Shown: one piece after another, positions 44,219 through 53,120 of the stretch | Layout of the letters: the number at the start of each line of letters is the position of its first letter | Numbering within the stretch: position 1 is the stretch's first letter | The notes under the pieces: generated by a model | What the model was told of the DNA's origin: nothing | Databases searched by the model: none | The model's input: only the letters and a program-made list of their open reading frames with translations | Assembly: GCF_004923295.1 (NCBI RefSeq) | Contig: NZ_CP039636.1 | Coordinates: forward strand, 408,001 to 472,000 | Reading direction: 5' to 3' | Length of the DNA stretch: 64,000 nucleotides | Source: Azospirillum sp. TSH100 | GTDB lineage: Bacteria > Pseudomonadota > Alphaproteobacteria > Azospirillales > Azospirillaceae | Program-made: the position numbers and the translations under genes

Positions 44219-46520
44219 TTGAAGTTTTTTCCTCCGCGACGATCCGCACCGGAACCCCCTTCGCCGCCGGCGTCTTCGACGCCTCGTCGTGATACCACAG
44301 CGGGATCAGCGGGTTCATCTCCGGGTAATACGCCCCGACGCAGCCGCGTGGCAGGGGAAAGGGCGTCACCGTCAGTCCGCCCACCCGGCGGTCGACCTCG
44401 TCGCCGGCATCGCTCGCCAGCGCCACCAGCTGACCTTCCTGCAAGCCGGCGGCGGCGATGTCGAGCGGATTCATCAGCAGCACGTCGCGGGTGCCCTCGA
44501 TGCCGCGCAGTCGGTCGGAATAGCCGTAGATCGTCGTGTTGAACTGGTCGTTCGACCGCATCGTCATCAGCCGCCAGCGCCCCGGCGCATCCTCGAAGCC
44601 GATGGCGCGCAGCCGGCCCGGCGGGGTGAAGTGGGCCTTGCCGGACTCGGTCTTCCAGAGCCGCTCGCGCGCCGGGTTGCCGCGGTAGAAGCCGCCGGGG
44701 GTGAAGACCCGCTCGTTGAAATGATGGAACTGGTCGGGATAGGTCTCCTCGATCAGGGCGCGGATGCGGCGGTAATCGGCCACCCAGTCGTCCCAGGCCA
44801 CCTTCGGATTCGGCGGCAGCGTCGCCTTCGCCATGCCGGCGACGATGGCGACCTCCGATTTCAGGTGCGGGCTGGCCGGCCTGTTGTTGCCGAGCGAACC
44901 ATGGATGCAGCTGAGGCTGTCCTCCATCGTCACCGCCTGGGCGCCGCTCTCCTGCACATCCTCCTCCGACCGGCCGAGGCAGGGCAGCAGATAGGCGACC
45001 TCGCCGTTGATCAGGTGGCTGCGGTTCAGCTTGGTCGCCACCTGCACGGTCAGGCGCATCCGCGTCCAGGCCGCCTCCATCCGCTCGCGCTCGGGGATCG
45101 CGCGGACGAAGTTGCCGCCGAGGCCGATGAAGGCCTTCACCTCGCCCGACAGGATCTTCTCGCAGGCCTTGACGGTGTTCAGCCCCTCCTTGCGCGGCGG
45201 CTCGAAGCCGAACTGGCCGGCCAGCCGGTCGAGCGGCACCAGCTCCGGCTTTTCCGAGATGCCGACGGTGCGCTGGCCCTGGACGTTGGAATGGCCGCGC
45301 ACCGGGGAGATACCGGCGCCGTCGCGGCCGATGTTGCCCTTCAGCAGCCACAGATTGACCAGCGCCGCCAGCGTCTCCGATCCGCGCACCTGCTGGGTCA
45401 GGCCCATGCCGTACATGGCGATGGAGCGTTCCGCCTCGATGTAGATGTCGGCGGCCTGTTTCAGATCCGCGCGGGTCAGACCGGATTCCTCCTCGATCTC
45501 CTCCCAGCCGATGGCGTCGACCCGTGCCTTCATCTCCTCGAAGCCGGCGGTGTGCTGGGCGATGAAGTCGCGGTCGAGGACAGGCTTGCCCTCCGTCTTC
45601 CGCTCCTCCTCGGCCGCCAGCACATGCTTGATCAGGCCGGTGATCGCGGCGATGTCGCCGCCGGCCTTCACCTGGAAATAGAGGGTGGAGATCTGCGTTT
45701 CCTTGCCGGTCAGCATCTCCAGCGGGCTTTGCGGGTTGCGGAAGCTCTCCAGCCCCTTTTCGCGGACGGGGTTGAAGGTGACGATCTTCGCCCCGCGCCT
45801 CACCGCGTCCTGCAACGGGTGGAGCAGGCGGGGGCTGTTCGACCCGGTGTTCTGGCCGAAGAAGAAGATGGCGTTGCAGCTGTCGAAATCGTCGAGCACG
45901 CAGGTGCCGACCGGCGAGCCGATGACCTTCTTCAACCCGACCGAGGTCGTCTCGTGGCACATGTTGGAGCTGTCGGGCAGGTTGTTGTGCCCATAGAGCC
46001 GCGCGAACAGCGCGTAGAGATATGACGTCTCCAGACTGGCGCGGCCCGACGCATAGAACACCGCCCGGTCCGGCTCAATGGCGCGCAGCTCCGCCCCGAT
46101 GGCGGCGAAGGCCTCGTCCCAGCCGCAGGGCACATAGCGGTCGCCGGCCCGATCATAGCGCATCGGGTGGGTCAGCCGCCCCTGCTGCTCCAGATCATAA
46201 TCCTTCCAGCCCTTCAATTCGGTGACCGTGTGCTGGGCGAAGAAGTCGGGGGTGCAGCGCCGGCTGGTCAGTTCCCAGATCGTCGCCTTGGCGCCGTTCT
46301 CGCAGAACTCGAAGGTGTGGGGCTTGGCCGGCTTCGCCCAGGCGCAGGACACGCACATGAAGCCGCCGGGCTTGTTCTGCCGGCGCAGCGTGTCGAGCAC
46401 GGCGGGCGTCGGCCGCTCCTCCCCCATGATGCGGGCCATGGAGCCGACCGATCCCCAGCCGCCGGCCGGGCCGTCGTAATGCGGGGTGTCCTTGTCGTCC
46501 GACAGTCCGTCGATGCTCAT
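44190..46520 (-). CDS. FdhF/YdeP-family molybdopterin oxidoreductase
   Basis: A protein of 776 residues of the YdeP branch of the formate-dehydrogenase-like family. N-terminal Cys56 and Cys59 (CVSCAWAKP) replace the usual four-Cys cluster site; Cys188 in SSNMCHETTSVGL occupies the position of the selenocysteine/cysteine molybdenum ligand of FdhF; later segments GRDGAGISPVRGHSNVQGQRTVG and NGEVAYLLPCLGRSE are typical. The reaction is unknown; E. coli YdeP is linked to acid resistance. The ATG at 46520 is the natural start. The last residues (SIPSPPRGEG) are encoded by the palindromic repeat at 44194-44218, so the C-terminus has apparently been overwritten by it. Confidence 0.88.
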   Translation of the reverse strand: MSIDGLSDDKDTPHYDGPAGGWGSVGSMARIMGEERPTPAVLDTLRRQNKPGGFMCVSCAWAKPAKPHTFEFCENGAKATIWELTSRRCTPDFFAQHTVTELKGWKDYDLEQQGRLTHPMRYDRAGDRYVPCGWDEAFAAIGAELRAIEPDRAVFYASGRASLETSYLYALFARLYGHNNLPDSSNMCHETTSVGLKKVIGSPVGTCVLDDFDSCNAIFFFGQNTGSNSPRLLHPLQDAVRRGAKIVTFNPVREKGLESFRNPQSPLEMLTGKETQISTLYFQVKAGGDIAAITGLIKHVLAAEEERKTEGKPVLDRDFIAQHTAGFEEMKARVDAIGWEEIEEESGLTRADLKQAADIYIEAERSIAMYGMGLTQQVRGSETLAALVNLWLLKGNIGRDGAGISPVRGHSNVQGQRTVGISEKPELVPLDRLAGQFGFEPPRKEGLNTVKACEKILSGEVKAFIGLGGNFVRAIPERERMEAAWTRMRLTVQVATKLNRSHLINGEVAYLLPCLGRSEEDVQESGAQAVTMEDSLSCIHGSLGNNRPASPHLKSEVAIVAGMAKATLPPNPKVAWDDWVADYRRIRALIEETYPDQFHHFNERVFTPGGFYRGNPARERLWKTESGKAHFTPPGRLRAIGFEDAPGRWRLMTMRSNDQFNTTIYGYSDRLRGIEGTRDVLLMNPLDIAAAGLQEGQLVALASDAGDEVDRRVGGLTVTPFPLPRGCVGAYYPEMNPLIPLWYHDEASKTPAAKGVPVRIVAEEKTSIPSPPRGEG

Positions 46521-46634
46521 GGGGGGATCTTCCGGCATTTGGGGGCAGGCTCCTGGGAGCGGCATTGCTGTTCCACTGGAATCCAACCGGCCAGGCGCCC
46601 TCCGGTTCCCGCCCCCCGCCTTTCCGGGGCCGGC

Positions 46635-47648
46635 TCAGCGCGTCTTCACCGCACTGGCGTCCCGCATCTCCGGTTTGGACAGTACCGCGCGCAGCAGCTC
46701 GGCGTTCCTGCGCGCTTCCTGCATCTGCTTGTCCCAGGTGGCGGCGAGGCGGGGCTGGCCGCGCTCGCGGGCATGATCGCCCAGGCGCCGGAACAGCTCC
46801 ACCCGGTCCTCATGGGTGCGCAGGGCGACCCACAGGGCGTTTTCCATCGCCTCCGCCTGCGCCGCCTCCATGGCGTCGGGGCTGTAGGCATGGCCGACCT
46901 GACAGCGGAAACGCAGGACCGGTCCGTCATGGATTTCGCTCAGGCCGCCACCGCATTCCGGGCAGGACAGGGTGGTCGGCTTGCCGACCGTCTGGGTATC
47001 GTCGGACACGGTCGTGAACTCCTGCTCTGCGATCCGCGCCTCGGTCACGATGTCGAACGGCACGGGCGGGCTTGGCGGCGCCGGTTCGGCGGCCAGCCGG
47101 GACAGTAGGGCAGGCATCCGGTCCAGCGGCAAGACATGATCGGCCTCGCCGCGATTGATGGCGCTTTGCGGCATTCCCGGCCATTCGGCATCGTCCGGTT
47201 CCTGCACCACACCGATCCCGCCGCAGCGCCGGATCGCCCGCAGGCCGGAGGTGCCGTCGTCCAGCGTGCCCGACAGCACGACGCCGACGACGCGGCTGCC
47301 GAAGGCAACACCGGCCGAACGGAAAAGCGGGTCCACCGCCGGCCGGGTGCGGTTTTCCCGCGGGCCACGGCGGATCAGCACCCGGTCGCGATGCACCAGC
47401 AGATGGTGGTCCGGTGGTGCCACATGGATGTGTCCGGGACGGATCGGCTCCCCGTCGGTCGGATGGAAGGCCGGCAGCCAGCCGATCCGGTCGAGCAGTT
47501 GCGGCAGGACGCTGTGGGCGTTTGGCGTGATGTGGAGGACGACGAACACCGTCGGTGCGCACTGCTTCGGCATCCCGCCGAACAGGCGGGTGAGGGCGGT
47601 CAGCCCGCCGGCCGACGCACCGATGACGATGATGTCGCGATTTCCCAT
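46635..47648 (-). CDS. CheB-type methylesterase domain protein with zinc-ribbon-like tail, no receiver
   Basis: A protein of 337 residues. Residues 1-190 are a CheB catalytic domain: VIGASAGGLTALTRLFGG (catalytic Ser), VVLHITPN (His) and VVLSGTLDDGTSGLRAI (Asp). There is no N-terminal receiver. Residues about 235-265 form a Cys4-like region (CPECGGGL...FRCQVGHAYS), followed by a charged helical tail. In many proteobacteria this domain is fused to CheR and PAS units; here the CheR-PAS protein is encoded divergently 126 bases away. No chemoreceptor genes are nearby, so a role outside chemotaxis is likely. Confidence 0.85.
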   Translation of the reverse strand: MGNRDIIVIGASAGGLTALTRLFGGMPKQCAPTVFVVLHITPNAHSVLPQLLDRIGWLPAFHPTDGEPIRPGHIHVAPPDHHLLVHRDRVLIRRGPRENRTRPAVDPLFRSAGVAFGSRVVGVVLSGTLDDGTSGLRAIRRCGGIGVVQEPDDAEWPGMPQSAINRGEADHVLPLDRMPALLSRLAAEPAPPSPPVPFDIVTEARIAEQEFTTVSDDTQTVGKPTTLSCPECGGGLSEIHDGPVLRFRCQVGHAYSPDAMEAAQAEAMENALWVALRTHEDRVELFRRLGDHARERGQPRLAATWDKQMQEARRNAELLRAVLSKPEMRDASAVKTR

Positions 47649-47774
47649 GGGTTAAGAACAACTCCCCTCTTGTCGCGTTTCACGATCCTCCGAATAATTC
47701 CGCCCATCCTTCCAACGTTTCCCGAAAAGGGCGTAGGTCTCCACGCCGCTTGAGTAGGAAGCGGGCAGACGATT

Positions 47775-50075
47775 ATGCTCCTTCCAACACCGTACCGACA
47801 CAAGACGATGACGAAGAAGACCGACGATCCCGACAGCGATTTCACCAATCTGATCCGTCACATCCAGGAAAGCCGGGGCATCGACTTCCGGGGCTACAAA
47901 CGAACCAGCCTGGAACGGCGCATCCGCCGCCGGATGGAGGAGGTGAATTGTGACAGCTTCGCTGCCTACCACGCCTTCCTGGAGGCGCATCCGCAGGAAT
48001 TCGTCGATCTTCTGAACACCGTCCTCATCAACGTCACCTCCTTCTTCCGCGATGCCGAAGCGTGGGAGGTGATGCGGCGGGAGGTCGTTCCCCGCATTCT
48101 GGAGCGCAAGGGCGACAAGGGACAGATCCGCATCTGGAGCGTCGGCTGCGCATCGGGCGAGGAGCCCTATTCGCTGGCGATGATGTTCGCGGAGGCGCTG
48201 GGGACGGTGCACTTCTGCCGCCGGGTCAAGATCTACGCCACCGACCTGGACGATGCGGCGCTGAACACGGCGCGCCACGCGACCTATGCGCCGCGCGACG
48301 TGGAGTCGGTGCCGGAACCGCTGCTGGAGCGCTATTTCGAGCGCACCAACAACCATTACGTCTTCCAGCGCGAACTGCGCAAATGCGTGATCTTCGGCCG
48401 CCACAATGTGGTCAGCGACGCGCCGATCTCCCGCATCGACCTGCTGATCTGCCGCAACCTGCTGATCTATCTGGAGGCCGACACCCAGGGCATCGTCCTG
48501 CCGCGGCTGCATTATGCCCTGGTCAATGACGGCTTCCTCTTCCTGGGCAAGGCGGAGACCCAGCTGGCGCGGTCGCGCATGTTCGAGCCGGTCGACCTGA
48601 AGAGCCGCATCTTCGCCAAGGTGCCGCAGGAATGGCGGCGGACCGCCGGCGGCAGCCTGTCGCTGGCCAGCGACGCCGGCGGCTCCCGCATCAACCAGCA
48701 GGCCCGGCTGCTGGAGAGCATCGTCGACAGCAGCTCCACCGGCTATCTGGCGGTGAACGCCGAAGGGCTGCTGGTGTTCGCCAACACCCATGCCCGCCGC
48801 CTGTTCGACGTCGAGGAAACCGACATCGGCCGCCCGTTCCACGACCTGACCATCTCCTACCGCCCGACCGAGCTGCGCAGCCGGATCGAGGAGGTGCGCA
48901 ATTCCGGCCGGATGGTCCGCATCGAACACCAGTCCTTCAGCCGGGCGGGGTCCGAGCCGGTCCGGCTGACCATCGAGGTGGCGCCGCTTTTCAGTCGTGA
49001 CGGCAAGGCCTTCGCCACCCTGCTCAGCTTCTTCGACACCAGCCGGGTCTACCTGCTGCAACAGGAGATCGAGGCGGCGCAGGAAAGCCTGGAAACCACC
49101 ATCGAGGAACTCCAGTCCTCCAACGAGGAGCTGGAAACGACCAACGAGGAACTCCAGTCCACCAACGAGGAGCTTGAGACCACCAACGAGGAACTCCAGT
49201 CGACCAACGAGGAACTGGAGACGATGAACGAGGAGCTGCGCTCCACCAACGAAGAGCTGGAGGTCGCCAACGAGGAGATGCGCCGGCAGAGCGAGGAGGC
49301 GAGCGAGTATCGCCGCTATTCCGAATCGATCCTGCGCAGCATCGACGTGGGCATCATCGTTCTGGACGATAGCCTCGCCGTCCAGTCCTGGAACCGCTGG
49401 AGCGAGAATGTCTGGGGATTGCGGAACGAGGAGGTGACCGGCGAGGTTTTCCTCGATCTCGATATCGGCCTGCCGGTGCAACGGCTGCGCCGCCCGCTCC
49501 ACGACATCCTGGAGACGCAGGCCCCGGTCGAGCCGGTGGAGTTGGAGGCGATGGACCGCCGTGGCCGGCGCATCACCTGCCGCATCCGCCTGTCGCCGCT
49601 GCTCTATGACAACCGGCTGACGCGCGGCGTCGTTCTGATCATCGAGGATATGACGGAACGGGCGCGGTCGGACGCCTTCGCCGAATATCTCGGGCGGATC
49701 GTCGGCGAGTCGCTGAACGAGGTCTATTTCATCGACCCCACCACCTTCAGCTTCCAGCTGGTCAATAAGGGGGCGGAGCTGAAGCTGGGCTATCCGCTGG
49801 AATCGCTGCGCCAGATCGCCCTGCACGACCTGATGCCAGACATCGATGCCGTCGCCTTCACCCGGCTGGTGGCGCCGCTGCTGTCTGGAGAGAAGGCCGA
49901 GATCGTGTTCGAGACGACCATCGAGGCTCCCGACCAGACGGTGCGTCCGATGGAGATCTGCATGCAGTATTTCGGCGAGGAACAGCCGCCGATCCTCGTT
50001 GCCATGGCCCATGACGTGACCGAACGGCAACGCATCGGTCTCGACGACAGCCGCGCGGAGCCGGTAAGCAGCTGA
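47775..50075 (+). CDS. CheR-type methyltransferase with PAS domains
   Basis: A protein of 766 residues. The N-terminal helical domain and SAM-binding CheR domain (about residues 25-290) show RTSLERRIRRRMEE, VTSFFRDAEAWE, IWSVGCASGEEPYSLAMMFA (motif I) and DLLICRNLLIYLE. A PAS domain (about 310-430) precedes a perfect heptad coiled coil (residues 444-499), then further PAS units (about 515-635 and 640-755). A second possible start is ATG 47808; neither has a strong ribosome site. Divergent from the CheB-type gene; the kinase and regulator genes follow in line, suggesting one signalling unit. Confidence 0.88.
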   Translation: MLLPTPYRHKTMTKKTDDPDSDFTNLIRHIQESRGIDFRGYKRTSLERRIRRRMEEVNCDSFAAYHAFLEAHPQEFVDLLNTVLINVTSFFRDAEAWEVMRREVVPRILERKGDKGQIRIWSVGCASGEEPYSLAMMFAEALGTVHFCRRVKIYATDLDDAALNTARHATYAPRDVESVPEPLLERYFERTNNHYVFQRELRKCVIFGRHNVVSDAPISRIDLLICRNLLIYLEADTQGIVLPRLHYALVNDGFLFLGKAETQLARSRMFEPVDLKSRIFAKVPQEWRRTAGGSLSLASDAGGSRINQQARLLESIVDSSSTGYLAVNAEGLLVFANTHARRLFDVEETDIGRPFHDLTISYRPTELRSRIEEVRNSGRMVRIEHQSFSRAGSEPVRLTIEVAPLFSRDGKAFATLLSFFDTSRVYLLQQEIEAAQESLETTIEELQSSNEELETTNEELQSTNEELETTNEELQSTNEELETMNEELRSTNEELEVANEEMRRQSEEASEYRRYSESILRSIDVGIIVLDDSLAVQSWNRWSENVWGLRNEEVTGEVFLDLDIGLPVQRLRRPLHDILETQAPVEPVELEAMDRRGRRITCRIRLSPLLYDNRLTRGVVLIIEDMTERARSDAFAEYLGRIVGESLNEVYFIDPTTFSFQLVNKGAELKLGYPLESLRQIALHDLMPDIDAVAFTRLVAPLLSGEKAEIVFETTIEAPDQTVRPMEICMQYFGEEQPPILVAMAHDVTERQRIGLDDSRAEPVSS
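49104..49271 (+). repeat. Eight in-frame 21-bp tandem repeats encoding heptads
   Basis: Eight consecutive 21-base units encode E-E-L-x-(S/T)-(S/T)-N-type heptads (EELQSSN, EELETTN, EELQSTN, EELETTN, EELQSTN, EELETMN, EELRSTN, EELEVAN). They form an uninterrupted coiled coil linking the PAS domains of the CheR-type protein. The unit number could vary by slippage. Confidence 0.9.
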
Positions 50076-50316
50076 AAGTCCGGCAGCTTTGCGCGATGGA
50101 TCAGCCAGGACTGGTCCGATGAGCTTTTCCGTAAACGATGCTGTCGGGGGGGGGGCGTGGTGCCCTGATACTCAACTCGCGTCCTATGGACTGATCGAAA
50201 GAAATAGGCCGGAACTGGGATTGACTGCGACAGTTTGGATAGTGAACTTACGCTGGTTTGCCTGACGACTTGATGCGACGTTGTTCAACTGGCGATGCCG
50301 ACAGAGGCAGGGCGGA

Positions 50317-51819
50317 ATGGCGGACGAGGATGGATTGAAGGCGGCGGACGGCGCTGTGGCCGCTGGCACGAAGGTCAGGCCGCTGATCGTGCAACCCTTG
50401 TGGGACCGCCTGGACCATGCGGTCATCGTCACCGACTGCCATCTGGACGCTCCGGGGCCGACCATCCTCTATGTCAACCGGGCCTTCACCACCCTGACCG
50501 GCTATCGGGCGGACGAGGCCATCGGCCGCTCGCCGCGCTTTCTGCAATGCCGCCGCACCGATCCCGCCGTGGCGGCGACCATCAAGCGCGACCTGCGGCA
50601 GGGAGACTCGGCGCGTGTCTCCCTGGTCAACCGGCGCAAGGATGGCAGCGACTATCTGTGCAGCCTCGTCGTCACGCCGCTGGTGGGTGTGCATGGCGAG
50701 ACCGAACACTTCATCTGCGTGGCCGACGCCCTGAAGGAGGACCTGACGGAGAACCGGGCGCCCGACGCGGTGAAGCGCCTGTCGGCCGAACTGGAGCAGG
50801 CGCAGACGCTGATCGAGGATCTGGAGCGGCGCCTGACCGAGGCCGACGAGGTCATCGACCGCCAGAACCGCGAACTGGCGATCGTGACGGAACGGTATCG
50901 CGACTCGCTGGCGCAGCTGGATGCGATCCAGGAACGGCTCGCCATCCGTGAGAACGCGCTTGAGCGCCGGGGCAGGGAGTTCGAGCGGTCGGATTCCGAA
51001 CTGCATGCCTCGCTGGAAGAACTGCGCGCCATGGACGAGGAATTGCGCCTCACGCTGGAGCGGATGGAGGAGGCCAACATCCAGCTGGGCCGCGCCAATG
51101 AGGAACTGCGCCGCCTTCAGGCCGCCGACGCCGACAAATTGCAGCTTCTGGCGTCGGCCAGCCACGATCTGCGGCAGCCGGTGATGTCGATGGGGCTGTT
51201 CCTCGACGTGCTGCGCAACCGCCTCGGCGCAGAGGAGCGGCCGATCATGGGCGGGCTGCTGGCGGCGCACCTGTCGATCCGCACCCTGCTGGAGGGCATG
51301 CTCGACACCGCGAGGCTCGATGCCGGGGCTCTGGAGCCGATGATCGAGCCATTGCCGATCGCCCTGATGCTGGAGATCATCCATGGCGAGTTCATGCCGC
51401 AGGCGGACATGCGCGGCCTGCGCTTCCGTGCCGTGCCCTGCACTGTGACCGTGTTCAGCGATGGGCAACTGCTGGAGCGCATCCTGCGGAACCTCGTCGC
51501 CAACGCGCTGAAATACACCGTGTCGGGAACGATCCTGATGGGCTGCCGCCGCTGCGGCGACCGGCTGCGCATCGAAGTGTGGGACACCGGCCCGGGTATT
51601 CCCGAGGACAGCCAGCAGGCGATTTTCGAGGAGTTCCGCCAGCTCGACAATCCCGATCGGGACCAGAAGCGTGGTGTCGGCTTGGGGTTGGCGATCGTCG
51701 CACGGCTCGCCCGCCGGCTCGGCCACGAGATCGGCTTGCGTTCCTGGCCGGACCGCGGGTCGGTCTTCTCGGTGATGGTTCCGCTGGCCTCGGCCGACAA
51801 ACGGAGACGCCACCCTTGA
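50317..51819 (+). CDS. Histidine kinase with a LOV-like PAS domain
   Basis: A cytoplasmic protein of 500 residues. A LOV-like PAS domain (about residues 30-140) contains ILYVNRAFTTLTGYRADEAIGRS then PRFLQCRRTDP; the photoactive Cys of LOV domains (NCRFLQ) is Pro73 here, so flavin-adduct photochemistry in its known form is not expected. A long coiled coil (about 150-275) leads to SASHDLRQPVMSMG (His283) and an HATPase with NLVANALKYT, DTGPGIP and GVGLGLAIVARL. GAGGCAGGGCGGA lies just before the ATG at 50317; an ORF opens 12 codons earlier. It is followed by a LuxR-type regulator gene, its probable partner. Confidence 0.9.
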   Translation: MADEDGLKAADGAVAAGTKVRPLIVQPLWDRLDHAVIVTDCHLDAPGPTILYVNRAFTTLTGYRADEAIGRSPRFLQCRRTDPAVAATIKRDLRQGDSARVSLVNRRKDGSDYLCSLVVTPLVGVHGETEHFICVADALKEDLTENRAPDAVKRLSAELEQAQTLIEDLERRLTEADEVIDRQNRELAIVTERYRDSLAQLDAIQERLAIRENALERRGREFERSDSELHASLEELRAMDEELRLTLERMEEANIQLGRANEELRRLQAADADKLQLLASASHDLRQPVMSMGLFLDVLRNRLGAEERPIMGGLLAAHLSIRTLLEGMLDTARLDAGALEPMIEPLPIALMLEIIHGEFMPQADMRGLRFRAVPCTVTVFSDGQLLERILRNLVANALKYTVSGTILMGCRRCGDRLRIEVWDTGPGIPEDSQQAIFEEFRQLDNPDRDQKRGVGLGLAIVARLARRLGHEIGLRSWPDRGSVFSVMVPLASADKRRRHP

Positions 51820-51980
51820 TGGGGAACATTGCCACTTCCGGTTTGGGGTACGGCTATCCCCATGCTCCGTGATGCCGTCCGATGGGAGGTTCATCCATAT
51901 GCTGGATTGGTTCTAAGGTTGCAGCCTCGCCCGGCGTCTTGATGGGCAATGGCACTTTAGACGAGTTAAGGGGAACAAAA

Positions 51981-52730
51981 GTGGATCATCACGTGCAGCA
52001 CGCTCATGGCTCCGCGGAAATGGATCAGGCGTCCGAGCGCCGGGACCTGCCCAGCGATCCCCTCAAGTTCCTGATCGTCGACGATCACGCCCTGGTCCGC
52101 TACGGTCTGTCCCTGGCGTTGCGGCAGCGGTACGAGGATGTCGCGATCATCGAGGCGGGAACGCTGGCCGAGGCCATGCGCAAGGCGCGTTCCGAACCGG
52201 GACTCGCCGCCATTCTCTATGATCTCCAATTGGATGACGGCGATGAGCACAGCGGCCTCGTCGAGATGCTGGAGGCGGCCGGCGACGTGCCGCTGATCGT
52301 GGTGTCCGGGGTGACCGACGGCAATGTCATCGCCTCCTGCATTCGCGCCGGCGCGCGCGGCTTCGTCCACAAGGGCTGCGAAGACACGGTGCTCGACCAG
52401 GCGCTGCCGATCGTGCTCGACGGCGGCATCTTCGTCCCGGCGCCGCCGGCCGTGCGCGGCGGCACGCCCATCCGCATTCCGCTGCCGCCTTCCGCGGCTC
52501 CGGTCCGCACCGAAAGCGATGCGGTCAGCGGCCTGACCGATCGTCAGCGCGAGGTTCTGCGGCTGCTGCTGGAAGGCCAGTCGAACAAGGAGATCGCGCG
52601 CGCCCTGGGCGTGCTGGAAGGCACCATCAAGGTGCATCTGCGCACGGTGATGCAGCGGCTGGGCGTGCGCAACCGCACCCAGCTGGCGCTCGCCACCATG
52701 AAGTCCGGGATCAAGCTGTCATCGCAATAG
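51981..52730 (+). CDS. LuxR/NarL-family response regulator
   Basis: A protein of 249 residues. Receiver domain: acidic pair in LIVDDHALVRYG, phosphoacceptor Asp81 (AILYDLQLDDGDE), VVSGVT and FVHKGC; then a Pro-rich linker and a LuxR-type HTH (LTDRQREVLRLLLEGQSNKE onward, with LGVRNRTQ). The GTG start at 51981 has AAGGGG seven bases upstream; ATG 51942 is an alternative with no ribosome site. It follows the LOV-like kinase by 161 bases and is probably its partner. Its last 36 bases before the stop region (52685-52720) recur exactly at 55428-55463. Confidence 0.9.
   Translation: MDHHVQHAHGSAEMDQASERRDLPSDPLKFLIVDDHALVRYGLSLALRQRYEDVAIIEAGTLAEAMRKARSEPGLAAILYDLQLDDGDEHSGLVEMLEAAGDVPLIVVSGVTDGNVIASCIRAGARGFVHKGCEDTVLDQALPIVLDGGIFVPAPPAVRGGTPIRIPLPPSAAPVRTESDAVSGLTDRQREVLRLLLEGQSNKEIARALGVLEGTIKVHLRTVMQRLGVRNRTQLALATMKSGIKLSSQ
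52685..52720 (+). repeat. 36-bp direct repeat, left copy (3' end of the regulator gene)
   Basis: Positions 52685-52720 are identical base for base to 55428-55463. In this copy they encode the regulator's C-terminal residues ALATMKSGIKLS. Together the copies bound the low-GC restriction-modification island. Confidence 0.9.
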
Positions 52731-53120
52731 GCGGACGGGTGTGCGATGCGTAAGGTCAGGCTCCATAGAGAGCCTTGCCGGCAGGAGGCGTTGTGATTTG
52801 ACCCCTTTGAAAGGGCTTCGCGATGACGGCCGGTCAGTTCCGGTTGACGGTGGAGCGGTTGGGCGACTGGAGCCGCTCTTCCACTTGCCCGGATGTCCAC
52901 CACCGATCTTCCGCATGGCGAGAGGGGCTGCGACAGAGCCGCCGTCCACATCGCGGCAACCGTGGCACGCTGGTTCAGAAGTCCGGGCTGCCAGTCGCAA
53001 CCAGCCGGCAGAATTACTCGCGGGCGGAATTTATGTCGCACTAAAAAGCTTGGCTCCACCCTATGCCAAGCGCTACTTTCCCGCACACAAGATCAATATC
53101 TGAGATTCTGGGAAAAATCA
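52731..53120. other. Non-coding left end of the island
   Basis: The 390 bases between the regulator and the endonuclease-like gene contain the left ~84-bp repeat. The frame of the endonuclease gene is open back to 52893, but the first 76 codons have high-GC Arg/Pro/Ser-rich translation without a ribosome site. The promoter of the restriction genes should lie in the AT-rich part after 53030. Confidence 0.5.
52760..52842 (+). repeat. Diverged ~84-bp direct repeat, left copy
   Basis: This stretch and 55338-55421 align along their length with scattered substitutions and a few indels: both contain GAGCCTTGCC, ATTGTG/GTTGTG, GAAAGGG-GCTT and end in GGTCAGTTCC. It lies after the left 36-bp repeat, whereas the right copy lies before the right one. 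Confidence 0.7.

Noticed and set aside
49104..49271. Tandem 21-bp units as a possible CRISPR or minisatellite
   Set aside because: The units are contiguous, in frame, without spacers and encode a coiled coil of the CheR-type protein.
52893..53120. N-terminal extension of the endonuclease-like gene
   Set aside because: The 76 extra codons have the GC-rich, Arg/Pro-rich character of non-coding host sequence and no ribosome site.
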